Assembly (NCBI GenBank): GCA_905234305.1
Contig: CAJOHT010000042.1
Coordinates: forward strand, 1 to 7,492
Length of the DNA: 7,492 nucleotides
Source of the DNA: an uncultured Ruminococcus sp.
GTDB lineage: Bacteria; Bacillota; Clostridia; Oscillospirales; Acutalibacteraceae
Direction of reading: 5' to 3'
Position 1 is the stretch's first letter; the number at the start of each line of letters is the position of its first letter. Below, one piece after another: positions 1 to 4,880 of this stretch. The notes below the pieces were generated by a model. That model did no database searches. It saw only the letters and a list, made by a program, of their open reading frames with translations, and was not told the origin of the DNA. The position numbers were made by a program, and so were the translations under genes.

Positions 1-1434
1 AATCGGACGTTCCGTAACGGTTCCGCTCATCATCTTTTTAGCGATTTCCTCGTTAGTATATATCTTTACGGCGTGGCTGGGGTTATCGGAAGTTATAAAC
101 TTAAAGTTATCCTTAACCCTCAGTACCATCATCAGTTTTCCGATACAGTTACACAGAAATCCGATTGATACTATAATTGAGTAAAAACTTATATCGAACT
201 TAGTTGCGCCCGATAACCTGAACAGAGATGTAATACTCTGAATACCCATTCCGATTGAGGCTATAGCCAGCGCGGTATCCGAATTACCCCTGAGCTTTAC
301 CAGCGGAGTCAATCCCGAATAAATAGTAATCCTGTTTACAAATATCACTACCCCCGTTAAAAGGAAGTTTAAAATAGTATAAATAATCGGCGAACTCGGG
401 ATAGGATGAAGGAGTACAACAGGAAAAAATCCGACCAGTATTGTAATAATAAGCTGTACAAAGGTAAGTATTCCCATAAAAAGACTTCTCGCGAACAGCT
501 TTTTTATATTTAGGTTAAGCTCGTATAATATACTTTTTGAGTCCTCGGGTCCTGTATAGTCGTCTACTGTAACAACCTGATCCGCGGGTAAATCGGAATC
601 GTCAGAATTATCGTTTGAAAAAATCCCGACAACAGCGGAAAGGATCTTTTCTTTTCGGGTACGGTTATCTCCGTCGGGAGTTATCGTTTCTACCCTCGCC
701 ATCTCATTCTTTATAACCTGCGAAATCGAAGGATTTTTAGAACGAAGATAAAGCTCGTACTCCGACCTTACTACATCTGAAAAGCGTCCCGCTTTTACGT
801 GAAGTTTTTCAACCTCGTTATCCTCTTTATAAACAGGAACCTTTGACTGAACGGTTTTTGCGTCGGGAGCAGGCATTTTTACTCCGAATTTTTTCTCGTA
901 GTTACCCGCGTAGGAGCTTTTATCAGAGGACTTGTCCCTTAAAATCTCTAAGGCTCCGTCAGGAGTTGAGAACATTGTTCCGATTTCGGGGTCAACCTCA
1001 GAGAAAACGGGGCTGTCTTCTATTACGTCCTCGGCAATCTGAGCGTCCTCGGGGATTTCGGGAGTAAGATTAATAATCTTATTCTCATCTTCCAAATCCA
1101 TAACCATCTCCGCCTGCATAGTAGCGGCGTTTTCTTCTCCCTTAATGGCGTTATGCTCGGGCGGAATTTCCTTGTTTTCCTTATCAAGCTCAAGCGGGTT
1201 TGAGTTAGTCAGGCGGACTTTTTTATCCGCAGTGCTGAATATTTCGTCCATTTCGGGGCGCACTCCGTATTTTTCCGCCGCTTTTCTCATAGCTGCCCGC
1301 TCGGAATTATAGCGGTTTTCGGCCAGAATTTGTTCTATCTTGAACTCGGTTTCCGAAGAAGGCTCTACCTGAGCGGATATATTAATTTTTTGAGTTTCCG
1401 TTTTTGGTTTATTCTCGCGTTTTCTGTTTCTCAT
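1..1434 (-). CDS. Unrecognised multi-pass membrane protein with long acidic N-terminal region (3' end outside window)
   Basis: An uninterrupted frame of 478 codons runs from the ATG at 1434 off the left edge, so the C-terminus is missing. The start is supported by an AAGGA-type ribosome binding site that lies inside the last codons of rlmB; only five bases separate the rlmB stop from this ATG, which implies an operon and possibly translational coupling. Residues 1 to about 315 are hydrophilic and rich in Glu, Asp and Lys, with no signal peptide, and are probably cytoplasmic and partly disordered. About four hydrophobic segments follow (near residues 319-341, 348-368, 385-405 and 414-438). A conserved-looking stretch, KLHVKAGRFSDVV, lies at about residues 211-223. 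After the last segment the chain becomes polar again (KFITSDNPSHAVKIYTNEE, residues 444-462) and continues beyond the window. I do not recognise the family and assign no function. Confidence 0.85.
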   Translation of the reverse strand, partial: MRNRKRENKPKTETQKINISAQVEPSSETEFKIEQILAENRYNSERAAMRKAAEKYGVRPEMDEIFSTADKKVRLTNSNPLELDKENKEIPPEHNAIKGEENAATMQAEMVMDLEDENKIINLTPEIPEDAQIAEDVIEDSPVFSEVDPEIGTMFSTPDGALEILRDKSSDKSSYAGNYEKKFGVKMPAPDAKTVQSKVPVYKEDNEVEKLHVKAGRFSDVVRSEYELYLRSKNPSISQVIKNEMARVETITPDGDNRTRKEKILSAVVGIFSNDNSDDSDLPADQVVTVDDYTGPEDSKSILYELNLNIKKLFARSLFMGILTFVQLIITILVGFFPVVLLHPIPSSPIIYTILNFLLTGVVIFVNRITIYSGLTPLVKLRGNSDTALAIASIGMGIQSITSLFRLSGATKFDISFYSIIVSIGFLCNCIGKLMMVLRVKDNFKFITSDNPSHAVKIYTNEEIAKKMMSGTVTERPI

Positions 1435-1439
1435 TTTTA

Positions 1440-2192
1440 TCAATCCTTTTCAGCGGCTGCCGCGTACATTAATACTCCCGCGGCTACCGACGCGTTTAGG
1501 GATTTTATTTTCCCCTTCATGGGAAGCGACACAATCTCGTCGCATTTCTCCCGTACAAGTCTTCCTATACCTTTTCCTTCGTTACCTATTACAAGGGCAA
1601 CGGCTCCCGAAAAATCACACTCGGTATAGAGCTTTCCGTCCATATCGGCGCCGTAAACCCATACTCCACGTTTTTTTAAGTCCTCTATCGTATTGCTGAT
1701 ATTGGTTACTCTTGCTACGGGAACATACTCAACAGCACCCGCCGAAGCTTTTGAAACCGCGAAACTTAAAGACGCGCTTCGGCGCTTAGGGATAATTATT
1801 CCGTGGACTCCCGTACATTCCGCCGTTCGTATAACCGCTCCGAGATTATGCGGGTCCTCGATTTCGTCCAGCACAACGATAAACGGCTTCTCGCCTCTTT
1901 CCTCGGCAAGCGCGAATATATCGTCTACCGACGCATACTCCTTAACCGACGTATACGCGGCGATGCCCTGATGATTTGCATGTCCCGAAATATAATCGAG
2001 CTTTTTTATATCGACTTCCTTAATCGGAATACTCTTTTTCCTAGCCTTAGCAAGGATAGCGACTATCGCGCCGTTCTTCTCCCCCTTCGCTACAAGAATA
2101 CGGTCAAGCTCTCTGCCGCTTCTTATCGCCTCGTTAACGGGATTACGTCCGACAATTAAATCGTCCCTTTGCTTAGGATTATCCTTATTCAT
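1440..2192 (-). CDS. rlmB: 23S rRNA (guanosine-2'-O)-methyltransferase RlmB, TrmH/SpoU family
   Basis: The product is a 250-residue SPOUT-class enzyme. The family uses S-adenosylmethionine to methylate a 2'-hydroxyl of 23S rRNA (Gm2251 in E. coli). The N-terminal part (residues 12-80) looks like the SpoU substrate-binding domain, with IVGRNPVNEAI at 13-23 and HQGIAA at 74-79. The catalytic domain carries all three SpoU motifs: NLGAVIRTAE (116-125, with the catalytic-type Asn116 and Arg122), VIGNEGKG (201-208), and LPMKGKIKSLNASVAAG (223-239), which forms the cofactor-binding knot. The length is normal for the family. I chose the ATG at 2192, not the upstream in-frame TTG at 2225. GAAGGG at 2202-2207 sits nine bases before the ATG. 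The likely promoter would start the mRNA almost on top of the TTG. It shares an operon with the downstream membrane-protein gene. TrmH-type tRNA methylation cannot be excluded, but the HQG segment and overall match favour RlmB. Confidence 0.92.
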   Translation of the reverse strand: MNKDNPKQRDDLIVGRNPVNEAIRSGRELDRILVAKGEKNGAIVAILAKARKKSIPIKEVDIKKLDYISGHANHQGIAAYTSVKEYASVDDIFALAEERGEKPFIVVLDEIEDPHNLGAVIRTAECTGVHGIIIPKRRSASLSFAVSKASAGAVEYVPVARVTNISNTIEDLKKRGVWVYGADMDGKLYTECDFSGAVALVIGNEGKGIGRLVREKCDEIVSLPMKGKIKSLNASVAAGVLMYAAAAEKD

Positions 2193-2233
2193 AAGATTAC
2201 ACCCTTCTATTACCCTATTACACAATATACCTC

Positions 2234-2262
2234 ATTATAGTATATCAAACGCAATCTCATAA
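2234..2262 (-). promoter_or_regulatory. Candidate sigma-A promoter of the rlmB operon
   Basis: Reading the minus strand, a perfect -10 box TATAAT (2239 to 2234) is preceded by a 17-base spacer and a weak -35 box TTATGA (2262 to 2257). An overlapping TGATATACT gives an alternative extended -10. The predicted start near 2227 leaves a leader of about 35 bases before the ATG at 2192 and makes the upstream TTG at 2225 an unlikely start. There is no convincing terminator between the preceding gene (stop at 2303) and this promoter, so read-through may also feed rlmB. Confidence 0.6.
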
Positions 2263-2302
2263 ATAATTTATTTAAAGAAATATTTTTAATTTTCCGAGAT
2301 AT

Positions 2303-2857
2303 TTAAAAATTGCTGAGAGTTTCAGCCCCCAGGTCGATATAATCTGGAATAATTCCGTACATCCCGCTGGGTTTATCCAGAAAAATATCAAGCCTCGGAG
2401 GAAACGCACTAAAGGAAAAGTACATAACAAATATCAGAAGCAGCATAAAACACGCTGCCGAAAACAAAAATGAAAGATTTTTATCGGAGAAAACCAGATA
2501 CCTCGACAACAAAAAGCCTGCCGTTAATGATGACAGCGTAATCACGGGAATAAATTCTTCGGGCATTAATCGGCTCATAATTATAAACAAAGCAACCGCC
2601 GAATAAAGACCTAATGCCTTTGATACGGTAAATTGTCTGAAATACGGGCGCGCGCACATAAGCTCAATAAGGCCGTACAGTATATAGCTCAGGATTATCG
2701 GTTTTAACTGTTCCCATATGCTGTAATTCACGCTGCCGAACAGTATTCCCGTTACGTTGCCGTCTAAAACGGAATACAAATCCCTTAAAAAAATAACCGA
2801 AGTCATACAGAAAAGTATCCCCGAAAGCTCCATAATATTGAAAAGAGATTTTTTCAT
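2303..2857 (-). CDS. DUF6512-like integral membrane protein
   Basis: The 184-residue protein is very hydrophobic, with about five membrane segments (near residues 8-27, 51-68, 79-96, 103-122 and 128-152). Two stretches resemble the signature regions I associate with the uncharacterised Firmicute family DUF6512. One is GSVNYSIWEQLK (41-52), where the family usually shows a VNESVWEH-like motif. The other is FPPRLDIFLDKPSGMYGI (152-169), a usual FPPH..LF.DP.TG.YGI-like ending. This copy has Tyr in place of Glu and Gln in place of His in the first motif. The start at 2857 has a strong ribosome binding site, GGGAGG at 2867-2872, nine bases upstream. It is transcribed alone or read through into rlmB. 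No function is known to me; the family name comes from recall of its sequence pattern. Confidence 0.8.
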   Translation of the reverse strand: MKKSLFNIMELSGILFCMTSVIFLRDLYSVLDGNVTGILFGSVNYSIWEQLKPIILSYILYGLIELMCARPYFRQFTVSKALGLYSAVALFIIMSRLMPEEFIPVITLSSLTAGFLLSRYLVFSDKNLSFLFSAACFMLLLIFVMYFSFSAFPPRLDIFLDKPSGMYGIIPDYIDLGAETLSNF

Positions 2858-2959
2858 AAAGCGCCGCCTCCCAGAATCAAACCGTAAAACGGCAAATTTG
2901 CTCCGTTTAAAGCATGGTTAAAATCACTTCCGTCATCCTAATAATATGAGACACACCGC

Positions 2960-2988
2960 CTTATAATGAAAAAATTACATTTTTTTAA
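2960..2988 (-). promoter_or_regulatory. Possible promoter of the DUF6512-like gene
   Basis: On the minus strand TTAAAA (2988 to 2983), a 17-base spacer and TATAAG (2965 to 2960) fit a sigma-A promoter with 4/6 and 5/6 matches. It would leave a leader of about 95 bases. The surroundings are so AT-rich that chance matches are likely. If real, the DnaA-box cluster lies about 90 bases upstream of its -35 box. Confidence 0.35.
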
Positions 2989-3060
2989 CAGTTAATTTCT
3001 ATTTGGAATTAAAGAGCAAAATATTATTTTTTTAAGAGAAATATACTATTTGTATTTTTC

Positions 3061-3077
3061 TTTTTGTTCAACAAAAA
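3061..3077. repeat. Palindrome abutting the DnaA-box cluster
   Basis: TTTTTGTT and AACAAAAA flank a single central C, giving a perfect 8-bp-arm inverted repeat. It ends exactly one base before the first strong DnaA-box-like 9-mer at 3078. Followed by no U-run on either strand, it is not a typical terminator. Confidence 0.6.
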
Positions 3078-3187
3078 TGTGGAAAACTCTGTTGAAAATG
3101 TTAATAACTATTTTTAACTATCGTATTTATTAGCGTTTAATTAAACTTTTTTTAACTTTCCACATACTCCACAGAGTTTTCCACATT
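3076..3187. repeat. Perfect 17-bp inverted repeat bounding a 112-bp AT-rich core
   Basis: AATGTGGAAAACTCTGT at 3076-3092 is the exact reverse complement of ACAGAGTTTTCCACATT at 3171-3187, with 78 bases between the arms. Each arm contains a full TTTTCCACA 9-mer. A perfect 12-bp palindrome, GTTTAATTAAAC, lies between them at 3135-3146, and another, TTCTTTAAAGAA, lies just outside at 3189-3200. The arms are too far apart for a simple terminator, and no flanking target duplication is visible. Confidence 0.9.
3078..3185. promoter_or_regulatory. Mirror-symmetric DnaA-box cluster (origin-like or DnaA-titration site)
   Basis: Two exact TTTTCCACA boxes occur, one per strand: 3078-3086 (minus) and 3177-3185 (plus). 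TTTTCCACA differs by one base from the standard TTATCCACA box. Weaker neighbours lie inside each arm: minus-strand TTTTCAACA at 3090-3098 and TTATTAACA at 3099-3107; plus-strand CTTTCCACA at 3156-3164 and TACTCCACA at 3165-3173. The spacing is identical in both arms: strong box, 3-base gap, weak box, then a directly abutting weak box. The 48 bases between the arms are almost all A/T. Known family context: clustered DnaA boxes next to AT-rich DNA mark bacterial origins, and B. subtilis also has clusters away from oriC that bind DnaA. No dnaA or dnaN gene is in the window, and genes on both sides run the same way, so oriC itself is uncertain. Confidence 0.6.
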
Positions 3188-3216
3188 ATTCTTTAAAGAA
3201 AATTATACCAAACTTA

Positions 3217-3235
3217 ATATTACATATAGTAATAT
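3217..3235. repeat. Short AT-rich inverted repeat
   Basis: ATATTAC and GTAATAT form 7-bp arms around a 5-base ATATA loop. It lies about 30 bases outside the right arm of the DnaA-box cluster. Function is unknown; it adds to the palindrome density of this intergenic region. Confidence 0.5.
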
Positions 3236-3310
3236 CAGCAAGTCAATCGCATTAAAGAAAAAAATAAAAAAATATTATTTCCTTAAGGGAAAAACATTTG
3301 GGAATAGTAG

Positions 3311-3338
3311 AAAAAAATCGGCTCAATTAATGAGCCGA
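3311..3338 (-). terminator. Rho-independent terminator of the PAP2 gene
   Basis: On the minus strand an 8-bp stem (TCGGCTCA paired with TGAGCCGA, loop TTAAT) at 3338-3318 is followed directly by seven T residues at 3317-3311. It lies about 40 bases after the stop codon of the phosphatase gene. Its stem shares the TCGGCTCA/TGAGCCGA sequence with the hairpin after the surface-protein gene at 4832-4861. Confidence 0.85.
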
Positions 3339-3376
3339 ATCGAAAATTATTATTACAAAAATCTAAATATTAGATA

Positions 3377-3916
3377 TTAAACAAATGCTTCAACTATATG
3401 GTTAAACAGCGATACCGACGCCGCGCCGCATAAAAGTCCGAGTACCATACCGACAAGAACATCGGAAAGATAATGTACTCTTAAGTAAACTCTCGACACC
3501 GCAATCATAATAGCGCAAAACAGCACAATAAGTATCGTTATAGGCTGACATCGCAAAAGCGCTACGGATACAACGCAGAAGGATGCCGAGGTATGTCCCG
3601 AAGGGAAAGAATAATACTTAGGGCGGTGGATAAGCTGTTCCTCATCCGCAAGATGCCATACAGGACGTTCACGCCTTACAATATGCTTAAGGATAAGCTC
3701 GCAAAGCGTCTGGGTAAACGCGAGAGCGAATATTATATTAGCGCCCGTAAGCCTCCACGGGGCGTAGATAAGGAAAGGCATACATATGGCGAACCATATC
3801 ATACCGCCGTTTCCCGCCGACGAGGCAGCTATCATTATTCTGTTTTTAAGGGGTGAGCGGAGCTTGATGATATTATCAATAACCTTATCGTCAAGCGCCT
3901 GTATCTTTTTAAACAT
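3377..3916 (-). CDS. PAP2-family membrane phosphatase (possible undecaprenyl-diphosphate or phosphatidate phosphatase)
   Basis: The 179-residue protein carries all three PAP2 signature motifs: KX6RP (Lys77, Arg84-Pro85), PSGH (105-108) and SRX5HX3D (Ser141-Arg142, His148, Asp152). His108 and His148 are the expected general acid and nucleophile of this family, which removes phosphate from lipid phosphates at the membrane. The rest is hydrophobic, with membrane segments near residues 38-52, 57-77, 108-122, 125-141 and 153-171. Small bacterial members of this kind include BcrC/YbjG-type undecaprenyl-diphosphate phosphatases, which recycle the cell-wall lipid carrier, and PgpB-type enzymes; the sequence alone does not decide. 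The start at 3916 has GAGG at 3923-3926, six bases upstream. It has its own promoter and terminator, so it is probably monocistronic, 90 bases after the sortase gene. Confidence 0.93.
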   Translation of the reverse strand: MFKKIQALDDKVIDNIIKLRSPLKNRIMIAASSAGNGGMIWFAICMPFLIYAPWRLTGANIIFALAFTQTLCELILKHIVRRERPVWHLADEEQLIHRPKYYSFPSGHTSASFCVVSVALLRCQPITILIVLFCAIMIAVSRVYLRVHYLSDVLVGMVLGLLCGAASVSLFNHIVEAFV

Positions 3917-3946
3917 AGCGAACCTCAGAATAGTCTTACTTTTATA

Positions 3947-3975
3947 AGTATATCACAAGTAAATCATTTTGAAAA
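3947..3975 (-). promoter_or_regulatory. Promoter of the PAP2 phosphatase gene
   Basis: On the minus strand TTTTCA (3975 to 3970) is separated by exactly 17 bases from TATACT (3952 to 3947). The -10 box is preceded by TGA, giving an extended -10 (TGATATACT). The predicted start near 3940 gives a leader of about 24 bases containing the ribosome binding site. The same TGATATACT string occurs in front of rlmB. Confidence 0.6.
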
Positions 3976-4006
3976 GTGGTAATTATATCTTAGCGGATAA
4001 TTATTA

Positions 4007-4765
4007 TCAGCTTTGTTTTTCACAAATTACAATATAACGGTCAAATTCATTCTTTTCCCTGTAAATACACGTAATAAGTGTAAGAAGCTGGCGGTTCTGC
4101 CTAATAGGAATATCTTCGGTATTATCGGAAGAAACTCTATGCGTTTTAATAACCTTATAGTTCAGTTTTCCCCAGTAATTCCTTACGCTGACCTCACTGC
4201 CTATACCTAACCGTTTAATATTATCGAAAAATACTCGTCCCATATAACCCGTATGTCCCGCAATCGCGCAGTTAACGCTCTTGCCCTTAATCGGCAGCGA
4301 AGTATTATCCAGATGCGCCGCTCCAGATTTCATCATATTCTCATTCGCACCCAAATATATCGGTAGCTTCATCCCGATAGACGGCGCGGAAATATATCCG
4401 TACATATTATTGTAAATCCCGTAATTTCTAAGATTAAGCGCTGCGGAAGCGTAGTTGCTGGTTGAAACGGTTCCCTGGTTCGAGATAAGGCTTTTGTTAT
4501 ATTTTTTGCTGTCTTTAAGAAGCCTGTCAAGCTGCTCCTTGGTAGGCGGAGTATAAGAGCTTGAGCCGCTGTTTTGAGCAGCGACGTTTTTTTTATTCGT
4601 TTTAGATTTTGATGCTTTTTCAATCTGCTTAAGGGTTTCCTCAAATTCTTCGGTTATTTTTTCGGATTTTTGTTTATTTACGGAGGTAGAAACCGGCTCA
4701 AAAAGCAGTATAACAATTCCTGCCGCGAGCATAAGCGAAGCTATAATTATAATAACTTTCCTCAT
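4007..4765 (-). CDS. Class C-type (pilin) sortase
   Basis: The 252-residue transpeptidase cuts LPXTG-type signals between Thr and Gly and joins the product to a pilin lysine or to the cell wall. It has an N-terminal membrane anchor (residues 3-22) and a charged, probably helical linker (30-60). A sortase beta-barrel occupies about 120-250. The catalytic residues are His171 (AGHTGYMG), Cys233 (TLITC at 229-233) and Arg243 (DRYIV). The stretch LPIYLGANENMMKSGAAHLD (134-153) followed by TSLPIKG is typical of class C. The usual C-terminal membrane helix of class C enzymes is absent, because the chain ends 19 residues after Cys233. No DPW/DPF lid motif is evident. AGGAGG at 4774-4779, eight bases before the ATG, fixes the start. 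The LPITG protein 115 bases upstream is the obvious substrate. Confidence 0.93.
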   Translation of the reverse strand: MRKVIIIIASLMLAAGIVILLFEPVSTSVNKQKSEKITEEFEETLKQIEKASKSKTNKKNVAAQNSGSSSYTPPTKEQLDRLLKDSKKYNKSLISNQGTVSTSNYASAALNLRNYGIYNNMYGYISAPSIGMKLPIYLGANENMMKSGAAHLDNTSLPIKGKSVNCAIAGHTGYMGRVFFDNIKRLGIGSEVSVRNYWGKLNYKVIKTHRVSSDNTEDIPIRQNRQLLTLITCIYREKNEFDRYIVICEKQS

Positions 4766-4812
4766 TTTTTATTCCTCCTAACAAAAAATCGCGCGCTAAG
4801 CGGACAATTAAT

Positions 4813-4841
4813 AATATATCGAATATAGTCCGTCGGCTCAA
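4813..4841 (-). promoter_or_regulatory. Possible sortase promoter overlapping the upstream hairpin
   Basis: On the minus strand TTGAGC (4841 to 4836), a 17-base spacer and TATATT (4818 to 4813) fit a sigma-A promoter. The -35 box lies inside one arm of the 13-bp hairpin at 4832-4861. Transcription would start near 4806, about 40 bases before the sortase ATG. It could give the sortase a basal supply independent of the surface-protein promoter. Confidence 0.35.
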
Positions 4842-4861
4842 AGCCTTAGCTTTGAGCCGAC
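4832..4861 (-). terminator. Strong hairpin after the surface-protein gene (attenuating terminator or processing site)
   Basis: A perfect 13-bp stem with the 4-base loop CTTA (plus strand) lies 19 bases after the stop codon of the LPITG protein. On the minus strand it is not followed by a run of T, so it may stop only part of the transcription, or may protect the 3' end of the surface-protein mRNA. On the plus strand the following sequence is moderately T-rich but no plus-strand gene is present. Such an element would make the abundant structural protein outnumber its sortase. Confidence 0.55.
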
Positions 4862-4880
4862 ATTATCTTAAATTAATTTA

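Larger units (their letters stand above)
2858..3376. other. AT-rich intergenic region of about 520 bases between the PAP2 and DUF6512-like genes
   Basis: No credible gene is present on either strand. From right to left it holds the terminator of the PAP2 gene (3311-3338), an A/T-rich stretch with small palindromes (3186-3310), a symmetric cluster of DnaA-box-like 9-mers (3078-3185), a further T-rich stretch (2971-3065), a possible promoter for the DUF6512-like gene (2960-2988) and that gene's leader. Long runs of A and T and several perfect short palindromes set it apart from the other spacers in this window, which are 5 to 115 bases long. Confidence 0.85.

Noticed and set aside
1330..1629. 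Plus-strand open frame of 99 codons across the rlmB/membrane-protein junction
   Set aside because: It is a shadow of two coupled minus-strand genes; its composition is that of reverse-complement coding sequence.
1803..2159. Plus-strand open frame of 118 codons opposite rlmB
   Set aside because: It lies wholly antisense to a well-supported gene with all family motifs, has no recognisable protein features and no convincing ribosome binding site.
2887..2908. Small hairpin (AAACGG/CCGTTT) in the leader of the DUF6512-like gene
   Set aside because: Only six base pairs with a ten-base loop and no T-run or known riboswitch features; too weak to call a regulatory element.
3076..3187. Possible MITE with 17-bp terminal inverted repeats
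   Set aside because: No target-site duplication is visible at the edges, and the arms are better explained by DnaA boxes; a genome copy count would decide.
3061..3200. Calling this the chromosomal oriC outright
   Set aside because: No dnaA, dnaN or rpmH gene is present and genes on both sides run in the same direction, whereas origins usually show diverging genes.
3992..4012. Inverted repeat at the sortase stop codon, possible terminator
   Set aside because: The stem is AT-rich, has a central mismatch, overlaps the stop codon and is not followed by a T-run on the minus strand.
4369..4644. Second minus-strand frame inside the sortase gene
   Set aside because: It overlaps the sortase frame that carries the catalytic residues, and its product is a basic, low-complexity chain with no domain.
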